From: Kordiimonas pumila
GTDB lineage: Bacteria; Pseudomonadota; Alphaproteobacteria; Sphingomonadales; Kordiimonadaceae
Reading direction: 5' to 3'
Assembly (NCBI RefSeq): GCF_015240255.1
Contig: NZ_CP061205.1
Span: forward strand, 2,625,501-2,689,500
Length of the DNA stretch: 64,000 nt
This document shows positions 28,002 to 37,515 of this stretch, piece after piece (the first letter of the stretch is position 1; each line of letters starts with the position of its first letter). Under the pieces are notes generated by a model. It ran no database searches. It was given only the letters and a program-made list of their open reading frames with translations, and was not told where the DNA came from. A program made the translations under genes and the position numbers.

Positions 28002-28121
28002 ACCTATAGAAAACTATCCATAAAAGCTAATCTGAAAGCAGCCTATCGCGTAAATCTTAACATAGCAATAAAGGCCTAAAAATCAGGTGCCTATATAAAC
28101 TATCTGCATGTTTCAAAATGA

Positions 28122-28877
28122 CTAAAACTGAACGCGCCTTGTAAAGCCACCATCAACGATTAGATTTGTGCGTGTAACCCATGACGCTAGTGGACTTGCT
28201 AGAAAAACTACTGCATTCGCAACCTCTTGAGTGGTTGCCATTCTGTCAAGTGGGTGAGCAGCACACACTGCCTTGAATGTGTCGGACTGATTTTTCTCTA
28301 TCTGCCCCCAAAAGCCATCCTCAACATAAACGGGCCCGGGAGACACGCAGTTTACCCTGACATTATGCCTTGCAACCATTTCACCAAGCTGGCTTGCGTA
28401 AGTAATTAGCCCCGTCTTAACTGTATTATAAGCTGATACCCCACCTGTCGCTTCCAACCCTGCAATGCTGGTAATAACCACAATTGATCCGCCTTTACTT
28501 GCCAGATGCGGTAAAATAGTTTCGCAGCCCTTAACAACCCCCATCAAATCAATCTGAAAAGCGCTATTCCAGCCCTCATCGCCAGCATGGGCACCGCCGC
28601 TAACATTTGGAACAAATATATCAACGCCGCCTAACTTTGCTACGGCTTCCTCAATCCAGTGTATATAGCTTTGCGTATCTGATACATCGCAAACTGCACC
28701 GTAAACAGTGTAACCTTCTACCTGTAAAGTAGCTGTAACCGCGTCAACCTGCTCACTATTTCTGGCACAAAAGGCAACGTCAGCACCTTCCATCAGGAAA
28801 GTTTTCACAATAGCAGCACCGATCCCCCGTGTGCCACCTGTTACAAGAACGCGTTTACCCACAAGATTCAAATCCAT
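28122..28877 (-). CDS. SDR-family oxidoreductase
   Basis: A 251-residue classical short-chain dehydrogenase/reductase. The cofactor motif TGGTRGIG is near residues 13-20, NVSGG takes the place of NNAG, a catalytic Ser is in VITSIAG, and the Tyr-x-x-x-Lys pair is in AYNTVKTG. The ATG at 28877 has AGGA upstream; the longer frame would overlap the acyl-CoA ligase stop. It lies eight bases after that ligase gene and is the last gene of the leftward lipid cluster. It probably acts on a hydroxy- or keto-acyl intermediate. Confidence 0.88.
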   Translation of the reverse strand: MDLNLVGKRVLVTGGTRGIGAAIVKTFLMEGADVAFCARNSEQVDAVTATLQVEGYTVYGAVCDVSDTQSYIHWIEEAVAKLGGVDIFVPNVSGGAHAGDEGWNSAFQIDLMGVVKGCETILPHLASKGGSIVVITSIAGLEATGGVSAYNTVKTGLITYASQLGEMVARHNVRVNCVSPGPVYVEDGFWGQIEKNQSDTFKAVCAAHPLDRMATTQEVANAVVFLASPLASWVTRTNLIVDGGFTRRVQF

Positions 28878-28885
28878 AGTGTGTC

Positions 28886-30577
28886 CTATTTTGTACCGCA
28901 AAAAGACTTTAAGGCCATGTCCCTTAATTCACGCCGCAACACTTTACCGACAGGCGATTTTGGTAGTTCATCCAGAAAAACAATGGTCTTTGGAACCTTA
29001 TAACTGGTCAGGTGATGCTTACAATATGCGATTATATCTTGCTCAGATAAAGCTTTGTCTTTGCTAACAACGTAGGCAATTACACGCTCTCCGGTTTCGG
29101 CATCAGGGACACCAACAACAGCAGCATCACCAATTTTATCATGGCGCGTGAGTATATCCTCAATATCAGCAGGGTACACATTGAAACCAGATACAATCAC
29201 CATGTCTTTCAATCGATCAACGATATATATATAGCCATCTTCATCAAGCTTGGCGATATCACCAGTTTTAAGCCAACCATCAACGATTGTTGCATTTGTA
29301 GCCTCAGGATTATTCAAGTACCCTTTCATAATCTGCGGTCCTTTAATAAGAAGCTCACCGACTTCCCCTGTAGGCATTATGTTGCCCTCACTATCAACTA
29401 TGCGTGTCTCTGTACCCGGCAACGGTAAACCACACGAGCCTGCCCTAGGTTCTACATTAAACGGAGTTGACGAAACAACGCAGGTACTTTCAGTAAGTCC
29501 GTACCCTTCGCGTATTTTAGTGCCCACCAGGCTTTCCCATGCCTTAGCCGTAGCAGGCTGAAGCGGCGCAGCACCAGACGAACACAGCCGTAATGTTTTA
29601 GGCGGGTTATCGAGGAACCACTTTTCCTGCATTAGCCCCAAATACAATGTATTCACACCCGGCATAATTGTTATATCGAACTTATCAAAGGCAGGTTTTA
29701 AATTTGAGAGCGGCCTAGGGACTGCAACTAAAACAACATGAAGCCCTTTTGTAACGCTGTTTAACGCCCCGACAGCCAATGCGTACACATGATATAGGGG
29801 TAAAATAAGCAATAAAATGTCGTTTGATTCAATTTCAAAACTACCCTGTTTTGAGAACTGCGATATATTACCAACAATATTTCCGTGCGTTAGCTCTGCG
29901 CCTTTACTTCTTCCGGTAGTACCCCCTGTGTACTGATAAATCGCGATTGTATCATAGCCAACATGCTGTGTGTAAAGGCTCATATCTGCTACTGTCGTTA
30001 ATAGCTCACGGCCTTTTTTTATAACATCCTGCATGGTCCCTTCGAGAGTGCCTGTAAAGGCGGGCACAATTTTTTTAATATGTTTCATTGCAAAGCCAAG
30101 CAAAACACGCTGCACCGTCGGAAAGAAATCAACCAAAGATATTTTAAAAACCTTTTCAACCTTAGTTCCAACAATAGATTCATCAACCCTGTTGCCAAAT
30201 ACATCGATGATAAACCAAACTTTTGCCCCACTATCCTTTAGCTGGTGGTTGGTTTCTTCAGGGGTATATAGTGGGTTAACATTCGTAACGGTTAATCCAG
30301 CCTTAAAAATGCCGAATGCCAAAACAGGATATGCCAAAACATTAGGAGATTGGATGGCAACAACATCATCAGGTACAAGCTTTAATTCTTCTCGTAAGTA
30401 AACAGCAACAGCGTCAGAAAGCTCACCCAGTTCACGGTAACTTAATGTAGCTGAATGCCCAGTCGGCAAAATACAGCTAAATGCAGGTCTATCACCATAT
30501 TCAGCAACGCTTTTGTTAACAATATCTCCCATATGCTTGCCCAGCATATCGCCAGCTGTAAACTCAATATTTGCCAT
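28886..30577 (-). CDS. fadD: long-chain fatty acid-CoA ligase
   Basis: A 563-residue AMP-forming ligase that activates fatty acids for beta-oxidation at the inner membrane. Motifs: YTGGTTGRSKGAELTH near residue 210, GYGLTEST, the hinge GDIAKLDEDGYIYIVDRLKD, VSGFNVYPADIED and the C-terminal KSPVGKVLRRELR with the catalytic lysine. This is the FadD-type signature and length. ATG 30577, with GGGGAAG before it, is preferred to the ATG 12 bases upstream. It sits between the patatin-like lipase and a short-chain dehydrogenase, in a lipid-release-then-activate order. Confidence 0.9.
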   Translation of the reverse strand: MANIEFTAGDMLGKHMGDIVNKSVAEYGDRPAFSCILPTGHSATLSYRELGELSDAVAVYLREELKLVPDDVVAIQSPNVLAYPVLAFGIFKAGLTVTNVNPLYTPEETNHQLKDSGAKVWFIIDVFGNRVDESIVGTKVEKVFKISLVDFFPTVQRVLLGFAMKHIKKIVPAFTGTLEGTMQDVIKKGRELLTTVADMSLYTQHVGYDTIAIYQYTGGTTGRSKGAELTHGNIVGNISQFSKQGSFEIESNDILLLILPLYHVYALAVGALNSVTKGLHVVLVAVPRPLSNLKPAFDKFDITIMPGVNTLYLGLMQEKWFLDNPPKTLRLCSSGAAPLQPATAKAWESLVGTKIREGYGLTESTCVVSSTPFNVEPRAGSCGLPLPGTETRIVDSEGNIMPTGEVGELLIKGPQIMKGYLNNPEATNATIVDGWLKTGDIAKLDEDGYIYIVDRLKDMVIVSGFNVYPADIEDILTRHDKIGDAAVVGVPDAETGERVIAYVVSKDKALSEQDIIAYCKHHLTSYKVPKTIVFLDELPKSPVGKVLRRELRDMALKSFCGTK

Positions 30578-30602
30578 TTTCTTCCCCATTAATCTTCAAT
30601 GC

Positions 30603-31670
30603 TTATGCAGGTGCAATTTCAAGCCGTGCATAAAGTTTATCTGGTTCTTCCAGACAATCAGCAAACTCTTCCGCCAATCGCTCGCTTTCCTTTGTAACTG
30701 CCGCCCAGTAATTTAGTCTTTCTGCATCATTCATAGAGATAAAATCATTCCTATCGGGGATTTTACCTTTTGGAAGCGCCTGGATAAAAGCCTCACTGGG
30801 AGCTAAAAGTAGAATATTATCCCAAACCGCACCCTTAACCACTCGTGACTTTATTCGCTTATCAAACCAACCCGGTATCAGGTATGGATAAAAATGCGGA
30901 TACAGAATAATACCATCATCAATATTCCAAGGTGTATCAAAGTGATAATCGATAATACCGCCATCACGGTAAACACCCTTTGGGGCACCTTCAATGTTGA
31001 TAACAGGCTCCCCCACAAATGGAATAGAACCACTTGCCATTAATACGTCTGCTAAAATATCACCGCTCAATTTAACATTACTCTGACTAAAACCACTCCA
31101 TGCTTCTGGGCAAGCCTCATGCTCCCCCGAATAAAAAACCACACGTTCATAAAACTTTGCCAAATGATCACGCCTTAGTGAATTTGCAGCTGCAGATACA
31201 ATAATACTCCCTGCTTCCTTAAATCTTGATGAATTTTCGCGTAGTCCCTTCACTCTAGCGGTTACAATATTCAGGTTTCTTAAAGGGTTTATCACAAGTC
31301 TTGTCGCTTCTGCTGGGCTATAGAGTTTATGGAGAAACGAATAGGAAGCTGTGGTCAAAACCTCTGCATTAGCGGCATGTTCAGACCTAAACTGCATATA
31401 AAGGCCTATAAATGTTTCGATAGTTTTGAGCGCATTAGGGTGTGCTGCACTTGCCATACGCCATGCACCAATTGAGGAACCAATTAAATCAATCTTATGT
31501 GTACTGGTATGAAGCCAGTGCCCAAAAACAAACTTATCCAAACCCAAAAGAACAAGCCATTTAGGGCCGCCAGAAGCCCCCAGCACCATCTTAATCATCT
31601 CTGGCGTCAGACCATCTTGTTTAATTCTGGCTCGCGCAGTTTTCCCTGCAATCAATCGAAGTGCGTTCAT
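30603..31670 (-). CDS. patatin-like phospholipase
   Basis: A 355-residue serine hydrolase of the patatin fold, expected to free fatty acids from lipids. It has the oxyanion glycine loop GASGGPK (31-37), nucleophile serine S66 in GSSIG, and the dyad aspartate in DGG (236-238). There is no signal peptide, so it is cytosolic or membrane-peripheral. It precedes fadD by 25 bases, suggesting that released acyl chains are passed to the ligase. It may work on storage or membrane lipid; the actual substrate is not known. Confidence 0.85.
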   Translation of the reverse strand: MNALRLIAGKTARARIKQDGLTPEMIKMVLGASGGPKWLVLLGLDKFVFGHWLHTSTHKIDLIGSSIGAWRMASAAHPNALKTIETFIGLYMQFRSEHAANAEVLTTASYSFLHKLYSPAEATRLVINPLRNLNIVTARVKGLRENSSRFKEAGSIIVSAAANSLRRDHLAKFYERVVFYSGEHEACPEAWSGFSQSNVKLSGDILADVLMASGSIPFVGEPVINIEGAPKGVYRDGGIIDYHFDTPWNIDDGIILYPHFYPYLIPGWFDKRIKSRVVKGAVWDNILLLAPSEAFIQALPKGKIPDRNDFISMNDAERLNYWAAVTKESERLAEEFADCLEEPDKLYARLEIAPA

Positions 31671-31748
31671 TAAATACCCGACGTGTTATAAGAAGAATAC
31701 GGTTACGTATACTCTATCCATTTCCAGACTAAACAGTCTAGAAATTAA

Positions 31749-32723
31749 TCAGGGTTTAATAATAACTTTGCCTTTTGCCTTACGCTCTGTGAGACAATCA
31801 TATGCAGCTTTTATATCATCAAGCGCAAATACATCATTCACCAATGGGTTAATGATACCAGACTTAAACATACCAAACATTTCCTGCATATTTTGGATTT
31901 GGCCCGCAGAGTTTGCGCGTGCCCAAGCCCCCCAAAACACACCAACAATTGAACACTGCTTCAGAAGACACAGATTAATCGGTATACGCGGTATATCACC
32001 GGCCGCAAAACCAATAACTAACAAACGCCCACCCGGCGCCATACGGCGAAGAGCAACTTCTGTATAGTCGCCCCCAACCGGATCATACACAACATCAAGG
32101 CCGCGCCTTTCTGTAAGCACATCAATGCGTTCTTTTAGGTCTTCTGTGGTGTAGTTGATAACCATATCTGCGCCAGCCTTTTTGCAGACTTCCAGTTTTT
32201 CATCGCTGCTGGCTGCCGCAATTACTGTTGCCCCCATAGCCTTTGCCAGTTCAACCGTTGCCAGCCCAACGCCGCCCGCTGCACCAAGCACCAGTATTGT
32301 TTCACCTTTTTGCAAATTTGCCCGCTGTTTAAGCGCGTGATAGCTTGTTGCATATGTAATTGTAAAACCGGCACCCACTTCAAAAGGCATGCCTTCTGGC
32401 ATAGGGATCAATACAGCAGCCTTGGCAACAGCTTGTTCTGCAAAACCGCCAACCTGGTTGGTGAAAATAACCTTATCACCAACCTTTACATTGGTTACAC
32501 CTTCACCAAGTTCTTTAATAACGCCAGCACCCTCGCCGCCCGGCGTAAATGGCATATCCGGCTTGAACTGGTACTTTCCCTGAATAATCAAGACGTCAGG
32601 GAAGTTTAAACCAGCGGCTTTTACCTCGATCAGAACCTCGCCTTTACCAAGCTTTGGTGCATCAATAGTTTCAACCGTTAATTTATCGGCCATTCCAAGT
32701 TCGCGGCACAGTACAGCTTTCAT
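31749..32723 (-). CDS. NADPH:quinone oxidoreductase-like zinc-free MDR enzyme
   Basis: A 324-residue medium-chain reductase of the quinone oxidoreductase/enoyl reductase group. The GroES-like half contains NFPDVLIIQGKYQ and TPGGEGAGVI, and the NADPH fold has GAAGGVGLATVELAK. The structural and catalytic zinc cysteines of alcohol dehydrogenases are absent. In an acyl-CoA cluster it may reduce a 2-enoyl-CoA or acryloyl-type conjugated carbonyl rather than a quinone. A terminator separates it from the upstream thiolase gene, so it may have its own promoter. Confidence 0.85.
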   Translation of the reverse strand: MKAVLCRELGMADKLTVETIDAPKLGKGEVLIEVKAAGLNFPDVLIIQGKYQFKPDMPFTPGGEGAGVIKELGEGVTNVKVGDKVIFTNQVGGFAEQAVAKAAVLIPMPEGMPFEVGAGFTITYATSYHALKQRANLQKGETILVLGAAGGVGLATVELAKAMGATVIAAASSDEKLEVCKKAGADMVINYTTEDLKERIDVLTERRGLDVVYDPVGGDYTEVALRRMAPGGRLLVIGFAAGDIPRIPINLCLLKQCSIVGVFWGAWARANSAGQIQNMQEMFGMFKSGIINPLVNDVFALDDIKAAYDCLTERKAKGKVIIKP

Positions 32724-32737
32724 AATCTTCCCCTATA

Positions 32738-32770
32738 GATAAAATGAGAGCAGGATCATAACCTGCTCTC
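32738..32770 (-). terminator. intrinsic terminator after the thiolase gene
   Basis: Nine-base perfect arms GAGAGCAGG / CCTGCTCTC with a seven-base loop are followed on the minus strand by ATTTTATC. They lie just past the thiolase stop and probably reduce read-through into the oxidoreductase gene. Confidence 0.72.
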
Positions 32771-32777
32771 AACACTA

Positions 32778-33959
32778 TTAAACGACTTCGAAAAGGCCTG
32801 CTGCGCCCATACCGCCGCCAACACACATAGTGCAAACAACATATTTTGCACCGCGTCGTTTACCTTCAATAAGAGCATGCCCCACCATACGGGCGCCAGA
32901 CATACCGTATGGATGCCCTATAGAAATTGCGCCGCCGTTCACATTCAGCAGGTCATTTGGAATGCCCAATTTATCGCGGCAATACAGTACCTGCACAGCA
33001 AAGGCTTCGTTCAATTCCCAAAGGCCAATATCGTCCATGGTCAAACCATTTTTCTTCAACAGTTTTGGAATGGCATAAACCGGCCCTATACCCATTTCAT
33101 CAGGTTCTAGGCCTGCAACCGCAATACCACGGTATATACCAAGAGGTGCCAGGCCTTTTTGCTCAGCAACCTTTGCTTCCATTAATACTGCTGCTGAAGC
33201 ACCATCAGATAACTGGCTAGCGTTGCCTGCTGTAATTGTGCCGCCTTCAATTACAGTTCTTAAACCGCTTAGGCCTTCAAGGGTTGTTTCAGGGCGGTTG
33301 CCTTCGTCTTTTTCAAGGGTAACATCATGGAAAGTCATTTCCTTTGTTTCCTTGTTCACAACAGCCATTTTTGTGGCAAGCGGCACTATCTCATCATCAA
33401 ACTTGCCCGCCTGCTGTGCGGCGGCAGTTCGCTGCTGTGATTGCAGGCTATATTCATCCATTACATCCCGGCTAATATTATAGCGTTTGGCTACTACTTC
33501 TGCAGTTTGCAGCATAGGCATGTAAACATCCTTGTGCATGGCAACAAGGCTTGGGTCTACAACCTGAAACTTATTCATATGCTCATTTTGCACAAGTGAA
33601 ATACTATCAAGGCCGCCACCAACGGCAACATCCATACCATCACTAATAATTTGTTTAGCCGCGGTTGCAATTGCCATCATGCCCGATGAGCACTGGCGGT
33701 CCAGTGTCATGCCAGAAACAGTAACTGGCAGGCCCGCTTTAAGGGCAGCCATTCGGCCAATATTCATACTGGCAGAACCTTGGGTTAAGGCACAGCCCAT
33801 AATCACATCTTCAACCTCAGCACCCTCAATGCCTGCACGTTTTACAGCCTGTTCAATAGCATGCCCTCCTAGAGACGGTGCATGGGTTGCATTGAAGGCG
33901 CCTTTATAGGCACGCCCAATTGGGGTACGCGCCGTGGATACGATAACTGCTTCACGCAT
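32778..33959 (-). CDS. acetyl-CoA C-acyltransferase (thiolase)
   Basis: Performs the last, thiolytic step of beta-oxidation. The 393-residue protein has the acyl-accepting C90 (LDRQCSSGM), H349 in GHPYGMSG and the second cysteine C379 in [10 protein letters not shown], so the catalytic set is complete. The QCSSG start of the first motif fits degradative FadA-type thiolases. It follows the HSD17B4-like dehydrogenase by 14 bases. Together with MaoC upstream these give hydratase, dehydrogenase and thiolase steps in order. Confidence 0.93.
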   Translation of the reverse strand: MREAVIVSTARTPIGRAYKGAFNATHAPSLGGHAIEQAVKRAGIEGAEVEDVIMGCALTQGSASMNIGRMAALKAGLPVTVSGMTLDRQCSSGMMAIATAAKQIISDGMDVAVGGGLDSISLVQNEHMNKFQVVDPSLVAMHKDVYMPMLQTAEVVAKRYNISRDVMDEYSLQSQQRTAAAQQAGKFDDEIVPLATKMAVVNKETKEMTFHDVTLEKDEGNRPETTLEGLSGLRTVIEGGTITAGNASQLSDGASAAVLMEAKVAEQKGLAPLGIYRGIAVAGLEPDEMGIGPVYAIPKLLKKNGLTMDDIGLWELNEAFAVQVLYCRDKLGIPNDLLNVNGGAISIGHPYGMSGARMVGHALIEGKRRGAKYVVCTMCVGGGMGAAGLFEVV

Positions 33960-33973
33960 AATTTTTGCTCCTG

Positions 33974-34891
33974 TTAAAGTTTTAGGCCAAGGGCTTTTGC
34001 AGCCTTGCCAACATATTTTGCGCCTTGCTGGCCGCCCTGAATATATTCTTGCTGATCAGCCGGATCTGAAAGCTCACCAAAAGACGCTCTAACATTTTCG
34101 GGTGTTTGATCTTCCGGCTTTAGGTAAATGCCTTCAGTTTCATAAATAACCGTTTTTGAATATCCACCCGCACCAGCACACAAGATAAGCCGGTTTGGGC
34201 TATCTTTATCGCACAGTGTTAGCAAACCTGCCGTTACAGCTTCCGGTGTTGAAATATTGAAAATTTCTTCTGGCAATAAACCATCTGTCATGCGTGTCGC
34301 GCCAAAAGGCGCTAGGCTGTTTATACGGATATTATATTTTGCACCCTCAAGGCACAGAGTATTCATAAAACCAACAAGGGCCATTTTTGCCGCGCCGTAA
34401 TTTGACTGTCCAAAATTCCCATACAGACCTGAAGAAGATGTGGTCATAACGATGCGGCCATAATTTTGCTCGCGCATAATTTCCCACACTGCCTTAGTGC
34501 AGTTGACCGCCCCCATCACATGCACCTGCAAGACAAAGTTAAAGTCTTCAGCTTCCATTTTAACAAAGGTTTTATCGCGCAGTACACCAGCGTTATTTAT
34601 AAGAATATCAACCCGACCCCATGTATCCATAGCCTGTTTCACCATGGCAGCCACTTGTGCTTCATCACAAACATTGGCACCATTTGCAATGGCTTCACCG
34701 CCCGCATCAATGATTTCTTTCACAACAGCTTGGGCTGCACTTGACGATGCTCCGCTACCATGAACATCGCCGCCCAAATCATTAACCAAAACTTTGGCGC
34801 CCCGTGCCGCTAAAGCAAGAGCATGGCTACGCCCCAGGCCGCCTCCAGCGCCCGTTACAATTGCTACCTGATCATCATATCGAATGCTCAT
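33974..34891 (-). CDS. 3-hydroxyacyl-CoA dehydrogenase-like SDR (HSD17B4 type)
   Basis: A 305-residue short-chain dehydrogenase resembling the dehydrogenase domain of peroxisomal multifunctional enzyme 2. It has [12 protein letters not shown] (13-24), the [10 protein letters not shown] insertion that marks this subfamily, [11 protein letters not shown], and catalytic Y165/K169 (SNYGAAK). An extra C-terminal extension follows, as in the eukaryotic enzyme. It probably oxidises (3R)-hydroxyacyl-CoA to 3-ketoacyl-CoA after hydration by the adjacent MaoC protein. In eukaryotes and some bacteria these domains are fused; here they are separate neighbours. Confidence 0.88.
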   Translation of the reverse strand: MSIRYDDQVAIVTGAGGGLGRSHALALAARGAKVLVNDLGGDVHGSGASSSAAQAVVKEIIDAGGEAIANGANVCDEAQVAAMVKQAMDTWGRVDILINNAGVLRDKTFVKMEAEDFNFVLQVHVMGAVNCTKAVWEIMREQNYGRIVMTTSSSGLYGNFGQSNYGAAKMALVGFMNTLCLEGAKYNIRINSLAPFGATRMTDGLLPEEIFNISTPEAVTAGLLTLCDKDSPNRLILCAGAGGYSKTVIYETEGIYLKPEDQTPENVRASFGELSDPADQQEYIQGGQQGAKYVGKAAKALGLKL

Positions 34892-34914
34892 TTATATTTT
34901 CTCCAAACTGTATC

Positions 34915-35379
34915 TTATGCTTCAACGACCATCATCGTTAGCCATTCGGCTACCAATGCAGGTGTTTTTTCATCTTTAATTTCAATAGTAATTTCGCTTT
35001 TCATCAAAAAGCGATTACCGGGTTTTTCATCTACGGCGAGCAATTTAACACGTGCACGAATGTCACTGTTCACCTTAACGGGCGCCAAAAACCGTATTTT
35101 TTCGCAGCCGTAATTAATACCCATTACAGTGCCATTGATATATAAACTGCTACCAGCTGCAAGGTGTGAAAGCATTGATAGTGTCAGAAAGCCGTGTGCA
35201 ATCGTTGACCCAAAAGGCGTTGCCGCAGCCGCGACAGGGTCAACATGAATAAATTGATAATCTTCAGTAACCTCTGCAAACTTGGTGATGCGGTCCTGAT
35301 CAATATGAAACCAATCAGAAACACCAGTTTCTTTGCCAATATATGAATTTATTTCAGTTTTATCGACCTTTATTGTCAT
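34915..35379 (-). CDS. MaoC-like (R)-enoyl-CoA hydratase
   Basis: A 154-residue single hot-dog protein with the R-hydratase signature: the catalytic Asp/His pair lies in DYQFIHVDP, and GSTIAHGFLTLSML is the overlying helix. It hydrates trans-2-enoyl-CoA to (3R)-hydroxyacyl-CoA, matching the (R)-specific dehydrogenase encoded next. The ATG at 35379 with nearby GAGG is preferred to a GTG nine bases upstream. The gene is preceded by a 92-base gap with unusual TTCGATTCG repeats, so it may begin its own transcript. Confidence 0.88.
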   Translation of the reverse strand: MTIKVDKTEINSYIGKETGVSDWFHIDQDRITKFAEVTEDYQFIHVDPVAAAATPFGSTIAHGFLTLSMLSHLAAGSSLYINGTVMGINYGCEKIRFLAPVKVNSDIRARVKLLAVDEKPGNRFLMKSEITIEIKDEKTPALVAEWLTMMVVEA

Positions 35380-35437
35380 TGGCCTCACAGCTCCCAGTTT
35401 TATATTTTACCTAGTGCACTCAAAAAAACGCTAAAAT

Positions 35438-35471
35438 TTCGAATCAAAGTAAATTCGATTCGTTCGATTCG
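35438..35471. repeat. tandem TTCGATTCG repeat with inverted copy
   Basis: Two exact head-to-tail copies of TTCGATTCG (35454-35462 and 35463-35471) abut the stop of the short-chain dehydrogenase gene. An inverted TTCGAATC lies ten bases away (35438-35445). The unit sits in the gap before maoC and could be an operator, a weak hairpin terminator or a simple repeat. Confidence 0.5.
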
Positions 35472-36260
35472 TTACGGTGTTGCAGACATACCGCCATCAA
35501 CGGGAATAATGCCGCCTGTAATATAGCTGCCCGCACGGGATGTAAGCATAAGCAATATGCCAGCAATGTCCTCTGGCTGGCCCAGCCTGTGCAATGGAAT
35601 ATAGGCTTCCATTGCCTGACGTCTTGTTTCATTTTCAGTGACATGTGCCATCATGCGGCTGGGGAAAGGCCCCGGTGCAATTGCATTCACTGTTATATGA
35701 TCATTCCCAAGTTCTGCCGCGAGCATGCGGGTAAGATGGTGAATAGCTGCCTTACTCGCGCCGTAGCTATAAGCCATGTTCGTGAGCGGTCTCGTTCCGG
35801 CAATAGAACCAAGGTTAATCACCCTTGCCGGGTCTTCTGCAGAGCCTGCTTTTTTTAACAGTGGCAGCAACAGCCGTGTTAAGTCTGCCATTGCTGTCAC
35901 GTTAAGCGTTAGAACCTCATCCCATTTCTGCCGAGGAAATTCCTCAAAAGGCGCCCCCCAAGCCATGCCTGAATTATTCACAAGAATATTCAGATGGTCT
36001 TCATGCTCTTTTAAGGCAGCAGCCAGCGTGTCTGTACCTGTTGGTGTCATAAGGTCTGCCTGCAATGCAATAACCTGACCGGGGCCAATCGCATTCAGTT
36101 CCGCCGCAACAGCTTCACAGCTCGCCAGCCTGCGCGATGCGATGTAAACCTTGCACCCTGCCCGCACCAGCGCTTCTGTCGCCATGGTGCCAATACCAGA
36201 CCCACCCCCGGTGACGAGTGCGACCTTGCCTGTGACATCAAAAAGCTTACTGATATCCAC
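35472..36260 (-). CDS. SDR-family oxidoreductase
   Basis: A 262-residue classical short-chain dehydrogenase. It has TGGGSGIG near 17-24, NNSGMAWG, catalytic Ser in NLGSIAG and the YGASK pair. The C-terminal GIIPVDGGM is normal. It resembles RhlG-type and 3-oxoacyl reductases. It follows the ACAD10/11-like dehydrogenase gene by ten bases and is likely co-transcribed with the three acyl-CoA dehydrogenases. Confidence 0.87.
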   Translation of the reverse strand: MDISKLFDVTGKVALVTGGGSGIGTMATEALVRAGCKVYIASRRLASCEAVAAELNAIGPGQVIALQADLMTPTGTDTLAAALKEHEDHLNILVNNSGMAWGAPFEEFPRQKWDEVLTLNVTAMADLTRLLLPLLKKAGSAEDPARVINLGSIAGTRPLTNMAYSYGASKAAIHHLTRMLAAELGNDHITVNAIAPGPFPSRMMAHVTENETRRQAMEAYIPLHRLGQPEDIAGILLMLTSRAGSYITGGIIPVDGGMSATP

Positions 36261-36269
36261 AAAGCTATC

Positions 36270-37502
36270 CTAAACGCTGTTTGAACGATATTTGGCAAGC
36301 TCTGTACGGGCGATAACCATACGGTGAACGGCATCTGGGCCGTCAGCAAATCTAAGTGTGCGCTGACCGTGCCACATAGCAGCAAGCGGGAAATCCTGAC
36401 TAATGCCACGCCCACCGTGCAACTGCATAGCCTCATCAATTACCTTTAGCGCCATGCGCGGGGCAACAACCTTGATCTGCGAAATATAAGGTTGCGCAGC
36501 CTGTGTGCCGACCGTGTCCATCATGTAAGCTGCTTTCAGACACAGCAACCGTGCCATTTCTATCTCGATACGTGCTTCGGCGATAATGTCATAGTTTGCG
36601 CCCAGTTTCGCAAGCGGCCTACCAAAAGCCTCCCTTGTAACAGCGCGCTGGCACAGTAATTCAAGTGCACGCTCAGCAGCACCAATAGATCGCATGCAGT
36701 GATGAATACGGCCAGGCCCAAGCCTGCCTTGAGACACTTCAAAGCCCCGCCCAATACCAAGTATAAGGTTTTCCTTCGGCACTTTAACATTTGTGAACCT
36801 AATGTGCATATGACCGTGCGGGGCGTCATCATGACCAAACACCATCATGGGGCGCAGTACTTCAATACCCGGCACGCCAGCTTCCACAAAAATCATGCTA
36901 TGCAGGTTTTTACGCGGCGTGTTCTCATCGCCGGTCTTAACCATTACAATATAGATTTTGCAGCGTGGATCACCTGCACCTGATGCCCAGTATTTTTCCC
37001 CGTTTAGAATATAGTGATCACCGTCCAGTACCGCGCTCATCTCCAAATTGGTTGCGTCAGAAGACGCCACATCGGGTTCTGTCATCAAGTAAGCTGAGCG
37101 AATTTCACCGTTTAAAAGCGGCTTTAGCCATTTTTCTTTATGCTCAGGAGTGCCGTAACGTTCAAGCACTTCCATATTACCAGTGTCAGGCGCGCTACAA
37201 TTAAACGATTCTGCGGCAAGCTGAGAGCGCCCCATTTCTTCTGCCAAATATGCATACTCAACAGTACTAAGGCCAAAGCCCGCGTCAGAGTCAGTCAGCC
37301 AAAAATTCCACAAACCATCTTTTTTTGCCTGATTTTTCAAGCCTTCAAGAATTTCGGTCATACGAGCCGTGTATTCCCAGCGGTTACCATTCTTGCCAAC
37401 TTCATGATGAAATTCATCTTCAACAGGAACCACATATGTATCAATGAAGGTGCGAACCCTTCCCCGAAGTTCTTCAGCCTTTTTTGAAAGCCCTAAATCC
37501 AT
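36270..37502 (-). CDS. acyl-CoA dehydrogenase, ACAD10/11-like
   Basis: A 410-residue flavoprotein that inserts a double bond into acyl-CoA. Segments LMTEPDVASSDATNLE, GRIHHCMRSIGAAERAL and HGGRGISQDFPLAAMW, with the long insert KNLHSMIFVEAGVPG, match the dehydrogenase part of ACAD10/ACAD11 and the levulinate-pathway enzyme LvaC rather than FadE. In that group the enzyme helps remove the 4-OH of 4-hydroxyacyl-CoA after phosphorylation; an APH-like kinase gene lies 5 kb away. The ATG at 37502 has AGGA before it; a longer frame would run 107 bases into the upstream dehydrogenase gene. Confidence 0.88.
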   Translation of the reverse strand: MDLGLSKKAEELRGRVRTFIDTYVVPVEDEFHHEVGKNGNRWEYTARMTEILEGLKNQAKKDGLWNFWLTDSDAGFGLSTVEYAYLAEEMGRSQLAAESFNCSAPDTGNMEVLERYGTPEHKEKWLKPLLNGEIRSAYLMTEPDVASSDATNLEMSAVLDGDHYILNGEKYWASGAGDPRCKIYIVMVKTGDENTPRKNLHSMIFVEAGVPGIEVLRPMMVFGHDDAPHGHMHIRFTNVKVPKENLILGIGRGFEVSQGRLGPGRIHHCMRSIGAAERALELLCQRAVTREAFGRPLAKLGANYDIIAEARIEIEMARLLCLKAAYMMDTVGTQAAQPYISQIKVVAPRMALKVIDEAMQLHGGRGISQDFPLAAMWHGQRTLRFADGPDAVHRMVIARTELAKYRSNSV

Positions 37503-37515
37503 AGTCCTGTCCTTT

